From Acholeplasmataceae bacterium (lineage in GTDB: Bacteria; Bacillota_I; Bacilli_A; Acholeplasmatales; UBA5453): a DNA stretch of 46,361 bases. The position numbers and the translations under genes were made by a program. Under the pieces are notes generated by a model, which worked only from the letters and a program-made list of their open reading frames with translations, was not told where the DNA came from and did no database searches. Shown here piece after piece: positions 9,484 through 19,683 of the stretch. How positions within the stretch are numbered: position 1 is the stretch's first letter; each line of letters begins with the position of its first letter. The DNA is taken from positions 1-46,361 of the forward strand of contig JAAYKO010000045.1 of assembly GCA_012522345.1 (NCBI GenBank), given 5' to 3'.

Positions 9484-10270
9484 CGCGTTTTAAATCATCT
9501 ACACTATATGTTGCTGCATTTCCATCTTCAAAAAGAACTCTAACTTTTCGCTTTAAAATTTGAATACTGATGACTTTTCCTTTGCCATCGGCAGTCATTA
9601 CGAAATCATTGACATCGGGCATCTTCTCTCTTGGTTCATCGTAAACATCATTTTCATATTTAATGCAACACAAAAGTTTACCGCAACTACCACTAATCTT
9701 TTGAGGGTTTAAACTCAGATTTTGATTTTTAGCCATTTTAATTGAAACATTATCAAAAGAACCCATATATGTGGTACAACAAGTAATTAAACCACAAGGA
9801 CCAATTCCACCAATGAATTTAGCTGCATCACGCGAACCAACTTGGCGGAGTTCAATTCTTGTGCGATAAACTTCGTTTAAATCTCTGACCAATTGTCTAA
9901 AATCAATTCTTCCTTCAGCTTCAAAATAAATCACTAAACGATCGCGGTCTAAAGTATATTCGCTAGCCAATACTTTCATTTCGAGTTTGTTTTGTTTAGC
10001 TAGTTTTTTAGTTGTTTTGATTATTTCATCTTCCAACTCTTCGTTCTCTTTGGCAGCGACAACATCTTCTTCTGTAGCTATTCTAAGCAGTGGTTTTAGT
10101 TCGCTATCTAAAGTGTTACTTGCAATTTTTGTTTTTTTAACTATTGTTCCGAGTTCTAGTCCTCGAATAGTTTCAACAACAACTTCAGTTCCCACTTCAA
10201 GCTCAAAGTCAAGTGGATCAAAATAATATCTTTTCCCAGCTTTTTTAAACTGGACTTCACAAACACGCAT
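9473..10270 (-). CDS. ricT: PSP1-domain protein RicT/YaaT
   Basis: GPCGLITCCTTYMGSFDNVSIKMAKNQNLSLNPQKISGSCGKLLCCIKYEND; cysteine-rich YaaT signature, next to holB. Confidence 0.9.
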   Translation of the reverse strand: MRVCEVQFKKAGKRYYFDPLDFELEVGTEVVVETIRGLELGTIVKKTKIASNTLDSELKPLLRIATEEDVVAAKENEELEDEIIKTTKKLAKQNKLEMKVLASEYTLDRDRLVIYFEAEGRIDFRQLVRDLNEVYRTRIELRQVGSRDAAKFIGGIGPCGLITCCTTYMGSFDNVSIKMAKNQNLSLNPQKISGSCGKLLCCIKYENDVYDEPREKMPDVNDFVMTADGKGKVISIQILKRKVRVLFEDGNAATYSVDDLKRDEN

Positions 10271-10280
10271 TTAAACGCTC

Positions 10281-11201
10281 CTAACTTAAATCTAAAATTA
10301 ATTGGCTAAACGCCATATCTATATTAATATTATAATTTATTTTTTGTAAAATTTCCTGTGTTTTTGTTAATTTCTCCTGCAAAAGTTCATTTTTCAACGT
10401 TTTTAAGACTAAATAATGTTCAATAAAAGATTCAATTGTCACTTCTTCATTATTTTTAGTCTTGAAAATATCTAAATAAAAAACAAGTAGAAATTGTAAA
10501 AAGATTGAGACCAAATCTTTATTGTATCTAATATCTTTTAAATGCTTATCAGTATACAACCAAATATTATCAGCACTGACTAAAGCATTTGTAAAATCTG
10601 TAAATTCTTTAACTACTAATTGAATATTTGGATCTTCACTCATTGAAAATAAAATCTCAATATCTTTATTTAAAACCGGCAACAACTCAGCAGTAAGTTT
10701 ATCGATTCCTCCTGCGATAAGTTGAGCCGTTAATTCTTTTTCGCTTTGAGCAGGTAAATAAATTTCTTGCGCGCGAGATAAAATTGTTGAAATTACTTGG
10801 TCTTTATTTTCAGTCAATAAAAAGCCAACAATATTTTTGTTAACTGGCTCTTCTAAAAACTTTAAAAGTTTATTAGCTGAAGTAGGATTTAACCTTTCAA
10901 CTCGATTGAGAATAAACACCCGGTAACCTCTTACTAAAGACGTTTTAGAAAACTCAACTTGTAATCTTTGAATTTGTTCAACGCGAATGTTTTGTCCTTC
11001 CGGTTCTAAGAAATAAAGATTTATATGTCCTTTTTCCAACTCCTCTACACTTGCTTCAAGGAGGAGTGAAGCTATCTCAAAAGCTAAGATTTTTTTTCCT
11101 GACCCTTTTAAACCATTGATTAAATAAAGATGACTTAAACGTTTATTTTGAATTGCTAAATTAAACTTGTTGACTAATAAAGCGATGTTTTTCTTCTTCA
11201 T
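10281..11201 (-). CDS. holB: DNA polymerase III delta' subunit
   Basis: HLYLINGLKGSGKKILAFEIA ... YRVFILNRVERLNPTSANKLLKFLEEP; located between tmk and ricT. Confidence 0.85.
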   Translation of the reverse strand: MKKKNIALLVNKFNLAIQNKRLSHLYLINGLKGSGKKILAFEIASLLLEASVEELEKGHINLYFLEPEGQNIRVEQIQRLQVEFSKTSLVRGYRVFILNRVERLNPTSANKLLKFLEEPVNKNIVGFLLTENKDQVISTILSRAQEIYLPAQSEKELTAQLIAGGIDKLTAELLPVLNKDIEILFSMSEDPNIQLVVKEFTDFTNALVSADNIWLYTDKHLKDIRYNKDLVSIFLQFLLVFYLDIFKTKNNEEVTIESFIEHYLVLKTLKNELLQEKLTKTQEILQKINYNINIDMAFSQLILDLS

Positions 11202-11806
11202 AAAATCACCTTCGCAAGTTCATTAATTGTCTTTTCAATTAAATTATTTAGACTACAATTACCATCAATAATAAGATAACGATCTTGATAGATTTTACTC
11301 AACTCTAAATAACCTTCCCTCACCTTTTGATGAAAACTTAATTCTTCTAAATCAAGCCGATTTAATTTACCTCTACTTCCGGCACGCTTAAGGCCCACTT
11401 TAGGATCTATATCGATATAAACAGTAAAATTGGGGAGATGTTTTAAAGCGAAATAGTTAATTTTTAAAACAGCTTCAAAGCCAAGCTTTCTCGCATAACC
11501 TTGATAAGCTAAACTCGAGTCTAAGTAACGATCACACAAAACAACTTGATTTTCCGCTAATGCTGGTAAAACAACTTCTTTTAAATGTTGAGTTCTAGCT
11601 GCTGCAAAAAGTAATGCCTCAGTTTCAAACGCGATATTTTCATTATCAACATCAAGTAGAATATCGCGAATCTTTTCAGCAATTTCAGATCCACCTGGTT
11701 CTCTTGTAGTGATGTTAGGTAAATTATTATCAAAAAGCCATTTTGAAACAGCTTTAATCAGGGAAGTTTTTCCCGAGCCTTCTCCGCCTTCAAATGTTAT
11801 AAACAT
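11198..11806 (-). CDS. tmk: Thymidylate kinase
   Basis: MFITFEGGEGSGKTSL, TTREPGGS, DRYLDSSLAYQG. Start placed at the ATG at 11804-11806 (SD GAGGAGG) rather than the upstream TTG in the ORF track. Confidence 0.95.
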   Translation of the reverse strand: MFITFEGGEGSGKTSLIKAVSKWLFDNNLPNITTREPGGSEIAEKIRDILLDVDNENIAFETEALLFAAARTQHLKEVVLPALAENQVVLCDRYLDSSLAYQGYARKLGFEAVLKINYFALKHLPNFTVYIDIDPKVGLKRAGSRGKLNRLDLEELSFHQKVREGYLELSKIYQDRYLIIDGNCSLNNLIEKTINELAKVIL

Positions 11807-11817
11807 TTTGTTCCTCC

Positions 11818-12540
11818 TCAATAAAATACTGCTTGTAAATAAAGTCCATTCGGACTTGCGGTTTTACCGCATAAACTGCTATCCCTAGTTGCAAATATTT
11901 CTTCAATTACAGTGAGCGGCTTTTTTTTAGTCGCGATTGAAATAATTGTTCCGACCATTCTTCTAACCATATATTTTAAAAAACCATCACCGGTAAAAGT
12001 TATAATAATTTTATCATCTTTTTGAATTAAATCTGCATTATAAATAGTTTTTGTTGTCTGTTTAGATTTAGTGTAACTCGAAAAACCAGCAAAATCATGA
12101 GTACCAATAAATTTTTTGGTTGCTTGCGTCATCAATTCTAAATCTAATGGATATTTAAAATAAGTTTGGTAGTTTCTTAAAAAGACATCATAAGTCGGAC
12201 TGATGATATAAAGATATGTCTTTTTTCTTGCATCGTAACGAGCATGAAAATCAGCTGGAACTCTTTTAATTTCCAAAGCCCTTATATCAAGTGGCAATAA
12301 ATTGTTAATTGCCTTTAAAAAGCGATTTTCCGGAATATCGATAAAACTATCAAAGTGGACTACTTGCCCCAATGCGTGAACTTTACTATCTGTTCTTCCT
12401 GAAGCCGTGACCTTGATTTCTTTTTTATGGATTTTTGTCAAAGCTTTATTAATTTCTCCAGCAATAGTTTTACCTTTTGGTTGACTTTGAAAACCATTAT
12501 AGTTAGTTCCATCATAACTGATTGTAAGTTTATAACGCAA
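11818..12540 (-). CDS. truA: tRNA pseudouridine(38-40) synthase
   Basis: YDGTNYNGFQSQP, ASGRTDSKVHALGQVVHF, FLKYMVRRMVGT; ends in TGA. Confidence 0.95.
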   Translation of the reverse strand: MRYKLTISYDGTNYNGFQSQPKGKTIAGEINKALTKIHKKEIKVTASGRTDSKVHALGQVVHFDSFIDIPENRFLKAINNLLPLDIRALEIKRVPADFHARYDARKKTYLYIISPTYDVFLRNYQTYFKYPLDLELMTQATKKFIGTHDFAGFSSYTKSKQTTKTIYNADLIQKDDKIIITFTGDGFLKYMVRRMVGTIISIATKKKPLTVIEEIFATRDSSLCGKTASPNGLYLQAVFY

Positions 12541-13516
12541 GAGCTATTACACCTACTCTCAATAAAATTGCTAAAGTTAAAACTGATGTAACAACACCAA
12601 TAGCGATATAATCAGAGATCCGCATCTTCATTACATCGATCTTTGTTCTTTTGCCGCCAACAATGTAACCTCTGACATCCATGGCATTTGCCAAATCTTC
12701 TGCTCTTTTAAATGAGACAACAAATAAGGGGATTAAAAGTGAGACAATTTGGACAATTTTTTCGCGAAATTTTGATTCACTAAATTCCACTCCTCGTGAG
12801 GCTTGCGCTTTCATTATTTTATTGGCTTCATCAAGAAGGGTTGGAATAAATCTTAAAGTTAAACTCAACATCATCGCTAATTCACCAACAGGAAAACGAA
12901 TTATTTTAAGTGGTTTTAAAAGCGATTCAATTCCATTTGTAATATCTGTAGGTATAGTTGTAAAGGTTAGTAAACTCGATAAGATTATAATAATTATTAT
13001 TCTTAAAATTAGAAATCCTGTTGTCAGCAATGCCAAATCATAAATTCTAATTGTATACTCGTAAAAAGGAACGTAGGGAAGGAGCCACTGTACAAAAAAC
13101 ACTAAAAAGGCGGTCAGCAAAAAGAAGATTGTTTTTAGTCTAACATAACGCTTAAGCCAAAAGTAGAGAACAATTACTAAAATAATCGCTCCGATACTAG
13201 TTAAGCTTAAATACATTTGACTTTCAAAAAGTAGTTTCGAACCTTCGGTTGGTGTCGCTCCAAGAATTTGAATAAAAAATGTAAAGGTGAGTAAAAACAC
13301 CAGTGGTTTTAAGCCTTTAATCATCTTTATAAAAGGCACTCTTGTTGTTAAAAACATTATTAACATTAGGATGAACATAATGCTCATCAGCAAAAATGAA
13401 TTCAGTAAAAATGTCGCAACCATTAAAATAATAAGAGCACTAATTTTTATTCTTGGATCAATTTTATAAATCCAACTATTCCCTGGAATATACTGACCTA
13501 TTACAATATTATTCAT
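12530..13516 (-). CDS. ecfT: ECF transporter transmembrane component EcfT
   Basis: IPGNSWIYKIDPRIKI start, multi-TM, QASRGVEF motif; downstream of two ECF ATPase genes. Confidence 0.92.
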   Translation of the reverse strand: MNNIVIGQYIPGNSWIYKIDPRIKISALIILMVATFLLNSFLLMSIMFILMLIMFLTTRVPFIKMIKGLKPLVFLLTFTFFIQILGATPTEGSKLLFESQMYLSLTSIGAIILVIVLYFWLKRYVRLKTIFFLLTAFLVFFVQWLLPYVPFYEYTIRIYDLALLTTGFLILRIIIIIILSSLLTFTTIPTDITNGIESLLKPLKIIRFPVGELAMMLSLTLRFIPTLLDEANKIMKAQASRGVEFSESKFREKIVQIVSLLIPLFVVSFKRAEDLANAMDVRGYIVGGKRTKIDVMKMRISDYIAIGVVTSVLTLAILLRVGVIALAL

Positions 13517-14357
13517 TGCGAATCTCCTTTAAATATTCAAGGATTTCTTCTTGATTAAATATTGCCTTAAATGGAATCTTAATTTTTTGAGCTAAGTACT
13601 CCATCAGTTCATATGTTTTAGGTTTAGCGAGAGAAAATTTGGGGAAATCTTTGTGGGTAAAAAGTTCTTTTTTCGGCCCATCAAAAATTATTCGGCCTTC
13701 ATCTAAAACAATTACTCTTTCTGCATAAGAGCTAATTAAATCCATATCATGACTAACTAAAACAATAGTTTTATTGTATTCTTTATGCATATTATTAAAA
13801 ATTGTCATCACTTCTTGAGCTCCTTTTGGATCAAGTCCACGAGTAGGTTCATCTAAAACTAAAACATCGGGCTCCATCGCAAGTATCCCAGCGATTGCTA
13901 CTCGTCTCATCTGACCACCGCTAATTCTAAAAGGGCTGCTCTCTAAAATCTCATCTGGTAAACCGACCAATTTAGCTGCTAAGAGAGCTTTTTCTTTAGC
14001 CTCTTCTTCTTTTAAGCCAAAGTTTTTAGGACCAAACATAATATCTTTTAAAACTGTATATTCAAAAAGTTGATATTCTGGAAATTGGAAAACCAAACCA
14101 ACACGCTTTCTAATCGGACCTATTTTTTGTCTTTTATGACCAGGAAGGACATAATCAAAAACATTTACAGTTCCTTTTGTCGGCTGTAAAAGAGCGTTCA
14201 TATGTTGGGCTAAAGTAGTTTTGCCACTACCAGTTTTACCAACGATTGCCACAAATTCACCTTGTTCAATTTTTAAGTTAATATCAATAATAGCGTCATA
14301 ACGCTCATCTTTTACGCCCTTATAGGCAAAACTTACTTCTTTAAACTGTATGCCCAT
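13509..14357 (-). CDS. ecfA2: ECF transporter ATPase EcfA2
   Basis: Walker A GKTGSGKTTL, signature ISGGQMRRVAIAG, Walker B VLVLDEPTRGLDP. Confidence 0.93.
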   Translation of the reverse strand: MGIQFKEVSFAYKGVKDERYDAIIDINLKIEQGEFVAIVGKTGSGKTTLAQHMNALLQPTKGTVNVFDYVLPGHKRQKIGPIRKRVGLVFQFPEYQLFEYTVLKDIMFGPKNFGLKEEEAKEKALLAAKLVGLPDEILESSPFRISGGQMRRVAIAGILAMEPDVLVLDEPTRGLDPKGAQEVMTIFNNMHKEYNKTIVLVSHDMDLISSYAERVIVLDEGRIIFDGPKKELFTHKDFPKFSLAKPKTYELMEYLAQKIKIPFKAIFNQEEILEYLKEIRNE

Positions 14358-15157
14358 AGCGCCTCTACCAACTCTTTATCATTTTTTAAAGTTTCATCTT
14401 GAAGGATTTTCTCATATATTTTTAGCCCAAAAGGAATGTCCAAATCAATATTTTTAAGCATTTCCGAATGAGCAAATATTTCATCTGGAGTCCCCTCCAT
14501 TACAATCCCACCTTCATTCATTACGATAACTCGATCAGCTCTTCTAGCCAGTTCTAAATCATGAGTGATTGTAATTAAGGTCTTATGATATTCTTCATTT
14601 AATTTAACAATAAAATTAGTGATTTCTCTGGTTCCTTCAGGATCTAACATCGATGTTGCTTCATCAAAAATCATAATCTCTTGATTCATCGCCAAAGCTC
14701 CTGCAATCGCGACTCGTTGCTTCTGACCTCCTGAAAGTTGATAAGGTTCTTTATCGAGGTTTTCTTTCATCCCTACGACTTCAGCATATTTATCAACTAA
14801 TTCAACAATTTCAGGTTGAGGAACTAACTGATTTTCTAAGCCAAAAGCGATATCATGTTTAACAGTAACTCCAACAAATTGGTTATCAGGATTTTGAAAA
14901 ACGATTCCAATTTTTTTTCTAATTTTAGTTAAATTTTCATCATTTAAAAATATCTCATCAACATGGATAGTGCCGCTATCTGCCTTTAATAATCCAACCA
15001 AAAGCTTAGCTAGAGTACTTTTTCCAGAGCCATTAGGTCCAACAACCGCAACCCAACTCCCTTTGTTTATTGTAAGACTTACATCTTTGATCGCTTCATT
15101 TTTCTGGTCATAAGAAAAATGCAAATTTTTAATTTTAATTTTGGTCACATTTTTCAC
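14333..15157 (-). CDS. ecfA1: ECF transporter ATPase EcfA1
   Basis: Walker A GPNGSGKSTL, signature LSGGQKQRVAIAG, Walker B IMIFDEATSMLDP. Confidence 0.93.
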   Translation of the reverse strand: MKNVTKIKIKNLHFSYDQKNEAIKDVSLTINKGSWVAVVGPNGSGKSTLAKLLVGLLKADSGTIHVDEIFLNDENLTKIRKKIGIVFQNPDNQFVGVTVKHDIAFGLENQLVPQPEIVELVDKYAEVVGMKENLDKEPYQLSGGQKQRVAIAGALAMNQEIMIFDEATSMLDPEGTREITNFIVKLNEEYHKTLITITHDLELARRADRVIVMNEGGIVMEGTPDEIFAHSEMLKNIDLDIPFGLKIYEKILQDETLKNDKELVEALWAYSLKK

Positions 15158-15174
15158 CTACAATACCTCAATTA

Positions 15175-15183
15175 ATTATACCA
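15175..15183 (-). promoter_or_regulatory. Extended -10 promoter element for ecfA1
   Basis: Minus strand TGGTATAAT immediately upstream of ecfA1; the same TATGGTATAAT string precedes glcK at 34261-34270. Confidence 0.5.
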
Positions 15184-15200
15184 TAAAATCGCGAATTTTT

Positions 15201-15240
15201 AAGCATTTTAATGGATAAAATAAAGATAAATGCTTATAAT
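15201..15240 (+). promoter_or_regulatory. Thioredoxin gene promoter with flanking inverted repeat
   Basis: TATAAT at 15235-15240; AAGCATTT (15201-15208) and AAATGCTT (15228-15235) form an 8-bp inverted repeat. Confidence 0.45.
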
Positions 15241-15276
15241 CTTTTTTAGTGGTTATTAATTTTGGAGGATTTTATA

Positions 15277-15588
15277 ATGGCTCTAACTATTACAAAAGAA
15301 AATTTTAAAAAACTGGTCTTAGAAAGTGACAAACCAGTCTTAATCGATTTCTATGCTTCTTGGTGTATTCCCTGTCAAATGTTTAGTCCAATCATTGACT
15401 CACTAGCTGCTGAAACAAATGGTTTAGCAGTTGTCGGTAAAGTAAATATTGAACAACAAGCAGAACTTGCCAATCAATTTAAAATAATGTCTGTGCCGAC
15501 TGTTGTCATTTTTGAAAAAGGGAAAATTGTTAATCACTTTACTGGATTAAAAACCAAAAACGAATTGAAAAAACTTTTAAACCTATAA
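15277..15588 (+). CDS. trxA: Thioredoxin
   Basis: PVLIDFYASWCIPCQMFSPIID ... VPTVVIFEKGK; active site WCIPC. Start placed at ATG 15277 (SD GGAGG) rather than the upstream TTG. Confidence 0.88.
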   Translation: MALTITKENFKKLVLESDKPVLIDFYASWCIPCQMFSPIIDSLAAETNGLAVVGKVNIEQQAELANQFKIMSVPTVVIFEKGKIVNHFTGLKTKNELKKLLNL

Positions 15589-15613
15589 AAAACGCAGAAT
15601 TTTCTGCGTTTAT
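15588..15613. terminator. Bidirectional intrinsic terminator between trxA and pepF
   Basis: AAAACGCAGAATTTTCTGCGTTT palindrome with flanking A/T runs, in the convergent gap. Confidence 0.75.
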
Positions 15614-17298
15614 AAATTCAAATCATCAATTGTGTCCAAGTACTCTAAAAGTGGCTTAAGTACTTTTTTTATTGTGCCTGGTTCAAAAGGACTATCAAGA
15701 CCAGCTTCTTTTAAAAGACCAACGAAACCTTGAGTACCGCCTAATGTTGAAAGATGATAATAAGATTTCCAAGCTTTCTCGTGATCCAAGCGGTCTTTTA
15801 CCCAATATTGAAAAGCACAAACTTGAGCTAATGTATAATCAATATAATAAAATGGGGCGCCAAAAATATGGCTTTGACGATACCAATAAGTTCCTTTCTT
15901 TAAAAAATCGTCATCATCATAATCTATTTCAGGTGAATAGATTTTCTCAAGCGAACGCCAAATTTCTTTTCTCGCTTCTGGGGTCAGTTCTGGGTTTTCA
16001 TAAACACGATGTTGAAACTCATCTACAGTTGCCCCATAAGGGAGAAATGAGATTGCTCCGACTAAATGAGTAAAATAATATTTCCTGCTATCTTCTTTAA
16101 AGAAAGCTTCCATCCAAGGCCAAGCAAAAAATTCCATACTCATGGAATGAATTTCTGCTGCATCCATTCCTGGCCATCGCTGTGATGGATAATTGTTTCT
16201 CGAAGAATAAACTTGAAAAGCGTGTCCTGCTTCATGAGTCAAGACATCGACGTCGCCTAAAGTTCCATTGAAGTTAGCGAAAATAAAAGGCGCTTCATAT
16301 TTAGGAATGTAGGTACAAAACCCACCACCCCTTTTACCAGCTTTACTTTCTAAATCAAACAGTTCATGCTTGAGCATATATTCGAAAAATTCTTTTGTTT
16401 CAGCGCTCATTTCACTATACATCAGTTTTGCAGCATTAACTAAATCAGCTTTGGTTCCTTTTGGCTTAGGATTACCTGATAAAAAAGAAATTCGATCATA
16501 ACTTTTTAGTTTTTCAATTTTTAATCTTTTCGCTTTTCGTTGATTAAATTTCGTCACTGCTGGAACAACTTCTTTTTTAATTTGTTCTCGGTAATTTGCC
16601 ACATCGTTTGCATCATACTCAGTTCTACCCATCCGGTAGTAACCCAGTTCAATATAGTTTTTAAAACCTAAGGTCTGAGCCATTTGATGCCGCGTTTTAA
16701 CTAATGAATCATAAATTTGATCAAGTTTCTCTTCGTTTGCTTGAAAATATTCGCTCATTTTAAGTTGAGCTTGATGGCGAGTTTTTCGGTCAATACTTTC
16801 TAAAAAAGGACCCATTTGACTTAAATTATAAATTTTACCTTCAAATTCAATTTGAGCTGCTGCAATTAAATTATCATATTCTCTTGCGAGCTTATTTTCT
16901 TCTATCAATAAAGGAATAATTTTTTCATCAAATGTTTTTAAGCTTACTTCAATTAAATTAAAATAATGCTTACCAAATTTAGCGATTAAATCCGCTTTAA
17001 AAGGACTTTCAACTATCACTTTTTGAAATTTATGAATAAAACTACTTAATATTGGATTGTTTTCATCATAAAATTTCATTTCTGTTTCATAAAACTGATC
17101 TTTTGTGTTTATTGCGTTACGAATTGAAGCGATTGTAACGTTAGAACTAAATTCATCGGAAATTTCAAAATATTTTTCAATAATTTCAATCTGTTCTTGG
17201 CCATTTTTAGCTTCTTCAAACTGTTTTACTAAGGTTTTTAACTCAGTAGTGGCTTGTTCAAAGTCTGGTCGTTGATAAGGAAAATCTAGAAATTTCAT
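15610..17298 (-). CDS. pepF: M3-family oligoendopeptidase (PepF-like)
   Basis: HExxH metal site (DVLTHEAGHAFQVY), 562 aa, typical M3 C-terminal region. Confidence 0.88.
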   Translation of the reverse strand: MKFLDFPYQRPDFEQATTELKTLVKQFEEAKNGQEQIEIIEKYFEISDEFSSNVTIASIRNAINTKDQFYETEMKFYDENNPILSSFIHKFQKVIVESPFKADLIAKFGKHYFNLIEVSLKTFDEKIIPLLIEENKLAREYDNLIAAAQIEFEGKIYNLSQMGPFLESIDRKTRHQAQLKMSEYFQANEEKLDQIYDSLVKTRHQMAQTLGFKNYIELGYYRMGRTEYDANDVANYREQIKKEVVPAVTKFNQRKAKRLKIEKLKSYDRISFLSGNPKPKGTKADLVNAAKLMYSEMSAETKEFFEYMLKHELFDLESKAGKRGGGFCTYIPKYEAPFIFANFNGTLGDVDVLTHEAGHAFQVYSSRNNYPSQRWPGMDAAEIHSMSMEFFAWPWMEAFFKEDSRKYYFTHLVGAISFLPYGATVDEFQHRVYENPELTPEARKEIWRSLEKIYSPEIDYDDDDFLKKGTYWYRQSHIFGAPFYYIDYTLAQVCAFQYWVKDRLDHEKAWKSYYHLSTLGGTQGFVGLLKEAGLDSPFEPGTIKKVLKPLLEYLDTIDDLNL

Positions 17299-17354
17299 CT
17301 TCTGCCTCCGTTTAATATTTACTATTTCCTATTATAACTCAATTTTCACTAAAA

Positions 17355-17390
17355 AGTAAAAAAAAGTAGAAAGCCGAAACTTTCTACTAT
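17355..17390 (-). terminator. Intrinsic terminator after rplQ
   Basis: Minus strand AGTAGAAAG-TTTCGG-CTTTCTACT followed by TTTTTTT. Confidence 0.8.
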
Positions 17391-17393
17391 TTA

Positions 17394-17753
17394 TTATTCT
17401 ACAAATTCAATAATTGCCATCGGTGCATTATCACCTTTTCGCGGCATAATTTTATAAACTCTTGTATATCCGCCCGGGCGGTCAACAAAGCGTGGTGCAA
17501 TCTCATCAAACAATTTTTGCAAAACTGTTTGAGTTTCGCTGACTTTTCTTGGTCTAACAGTTTTAGCCGCTTGACGACGGGCAGCAAGTGTTCCTTTTTT
17601 GCCCAATGTGACCATTTTATCGGCAACTTTTTTTAACTCTTTAGCTTTCGCTTCTGTAGTTTGAATATGTTCATGAATAATTAATTCTGTCACAAGATCT
17701 CTTAAAAGTGCTTTTTTTTGCGCAGTTGTTCGTCTTAATCTTGAAAATGCCAT
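17394..17753 (-). CDS. rplQ: 50S ribosomal protein L17
   Basis: L17 signature ([27 protein letters not shown]), end of alpha operon. Confidence 0.97.
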   Translation of the reverse strand: MAFSRLRRTTAQKKALLRDLVTELIIHEHIQTTEAKAKELKKVADKMVTLGKKGTLAARRQAAKTVRPRKVSETQTVLQKLFDEIAPRFVDRPGGYTRVYKIMPRKGDNAPMAIIEFVE

Positions 17754-17776
17754 AAATATTCTCCTTATTTCTAACC

Positions 17777-18757
17777 TTATTCTTCAGCCTTTTTAGCGAC
17801 ATAATTTGGAGCCAATGATAAATTGAGTTCTTCTAATTTGTCTTTGACTTCCTTAAGTGACTTACGACCTAGATTTCTAACTCGCATCATCTCTTCTTCT
17901 GTCTTTTGAGTCAACTCAGCTAGAGTATTAATTCCAGCTCGCTTCAAACAGTTGAAAGAGCGCACACTTAAATCAAGTTCTTCAATTGGTTTTTCTAAGA
18001 TGTGATCCTCTTTTTCACTAGGTCTATCAACCATAAAATCAAGATTGTGAGTTTCTTCATCTAAATCAACAATTACATTTAAATAATCAATCATAATTTT
18101 TGAAGCTAATGAAATTGCCTCAAAAGGCTCAATCGCGCCATTTGTTTCAACTTCCATTTGCAATTTATCATAGTCCACATCTTTATCAACACGTGTTTTT
18201 TCAACATTATAAGATACTCTAGTAACTGGTGTAAAAAGCGCGTCAATCGGAATTGTTCCAATGACATTAGAATAAATTTTGTTTTTTTCTGAGCTGACAT
18301 AGCCAATCCCTCTTCTAACAGTCATCCGCATTGAAAGTTTTCCGCCTTCAATAACGTTAGCGATAACTTGATCAGGATTAACAATTTGAATTTCCGTATC
18401 AGTTTGAATGTCAGCCGCGGTAACAACGCCAGCTCCAACTTGATGAATTTCTACTTCTTTTTCAAAATCTTTTTCAAAAATATCTGTTGTCAAAATAACT
18501 TTTTTTAAGTTTAAAACAATACTCATCACATCTTCAACAACACCTTCAATTGTTTGAAACTCGTGCTCAACACCATCGATATAAACATTAACAATTGCGG
18601 TTCCTGGTAAAGATGACAATAAAACTCTCCGCAAAGCATTACCGATTGTAATACCGTAACCTCTTTTAAGCGGAGTAATCGTAAAAATAGCTTTATTAGG
18701 CTGATTTTTTACTGGTTCAACAGTAACATTTGGTTTCGTGAATTTAAGTTCGTGCAA
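17777..18757 (-). CDS. rpoA: RNA polymerase alpha subunit
   Basis: [21 protein letters not shown]-terminal alpha-[27 protein letters not shown]. Confidence 0.97.
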   Translation of the reverse strand: MHELKFTKPNVTVEPVKNQPNKAIFTITPLKRGYGITIGNALRRVLLSSLPGTAIVNVYIDGVEHEFQTIEGVVEDVMSIVLNLKKVILTTDIFEKDFEKEVEIHQVGAGVVTAADIQTDTEIQIVNPDQVIANVIEGGKLSMRMTVRRGIGYVSSEKNKIYSNVIGTIPIDALFTPVTRVSYNVEKTRVDKDVDYDKLQMEVETNGAIEPFEAISLASKIMIDYLNVIVDLDEETHNLDFMVDRPSEKEDHILEKPIEELDLSVRSFNCLKRAGINTLAELTQKTEEEMMRVRNLGRKSLKEVKDKLEELNLSLAPNYVAKKAEE

Positions 18758-18783
18758 AAAGATTACCTCCCATCAATTTGTTG

Positions 18784-19170
18784 TTAACCACGAGGTCGTT
18801 TCGGAGGGCGACAGCCATTATGAGGAATTGGTGTTGCATCACGGATCGATGCAATTTCTAATCCTGCTGCTTGTAGTGAGCGGATAGCTGCTTCTCTGCC
18901 TGGGCCTGGACCTTTTACTGAAACATCTACTTTAACAACACCATTATCCATCGCAGCTTTAGCTGCTGCTTCAGCGCTCATTTGAGCCGCAAAAGGTGTC
19001 GATTTACGACTGCCTTTAAAGCCTAATGCTCCGGCACTACTCCAAGTAATTACATTACCTGAGGGATCGGTTATTGTTACAATAGTATTATTAAACGTTG
19101 TATGAATATGGGCCATTCCATGTGGAATGTTTTTTCTCACTCGCCGTCTTGTTTGTCTTTTCCTTGCCAT
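18784..19170 (-). CDS. rpsK: 30S ribosomal protein S11
   Basis: [27 protein letters not shown] ... [15 protein letters not shown]. Confidence 0.97.
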   Translation of the reverse strand: MARKRQTRRRVRKNIPHGMAHIHTTFNNTIVTITDPSGNVITWSSAGALGFKGSRKSTPFAAQMSAEAAAKAAMDNGVVKVDVSVKGPGPGREAAIRSLQAAGLEIASIRDATPIPHNGCRPPKRPRG

Positions 19171-19182
19171 TTTTTAGTCCTC

Positions 19183-19548
19183 CTACTTCTTCTTTTTCGC
19201 GACTGTTCGGGCTCTGCCTTTTTTCGTCCGGGCATTATTTCTAGTGTTTTGTCCCCGAACTGGCATTCCGCGACGATGTCTAATTCCGCGATAAGAACCG
19301 ATATCCATTAAACGCCTAATGTTTAATTGAACATCTCTTCTGAGGTCTCCTTCAACTTGATAGTTTGTAACCTCTTGTCTAATTTTATTTAGTTCATCTT
19401 CTGTTAAATCTTTAACCCGGATATCTTCAGAAACTCCAGCCTCACTTAAAATCTTTTTGGAAGTGGATTCACCGATTCCATAAATATATGTTAAAGATAC
19501 TACTACACGCTTATTGCGTGGAACATCTATCCCTGCAATTCTTGCCAT
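19183..19548 (-). CDS. rpsM: 30S ribosomal protein S13
   Basis: [25 protein letters not shown] ... [25 protein letters not shown]. Confidence 0.97.
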   Translation of the reverse strand: MARIAGIDVPRNKRVVVSLTYIYGIGESTSKKILSEAGVSEDIRVKDLTEDELNKIRQEVTNYQVEGDLRRDVQLNIRRLMDIGSYRGIRHRRGMPVRGQNTRNNARTKKGRARTVAKKKK

Positions 19549-19563
19549 ATTTTTACTCTCCTA

Positions 19564-19677
19564 TTATCCTTGTCGTTGTTTATGTCTTGGATTTTCACAA
19601 ATAACCATGACTCTACCTTTGCGTTTAATTATTTTACATTTATCGCATATTTTTTTTACTGATGCTCTTACTTTCAT
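19564..19677 (-). CDS. rpmJ: 50S ribosomal protein L36 (zinc-binding form)
   Basis: Not in the ORF track (37 aa). Minus strand translates [37 protein letters not shown], between infA and rpsM. Confidence 0.95.
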   Translation of the reverse strand: MKVRASVKKICDKCKIIKRKGRVMVICENPRHKQRQG

Positions 19678-19683
19678 AAATAT

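Noticed and set aside
11807-11821. TTG start for tmk and the extra MRRNK residues in the ORF track
   Set aside because: The ATG at 11804-11806 has a well-placed SD (GAGGAGG, within this segment) and the canonical MFITFEGGEGSGK N-terminus; same reasoning moved the starts of trxA, rplF and the short CvpA-repeat gene.
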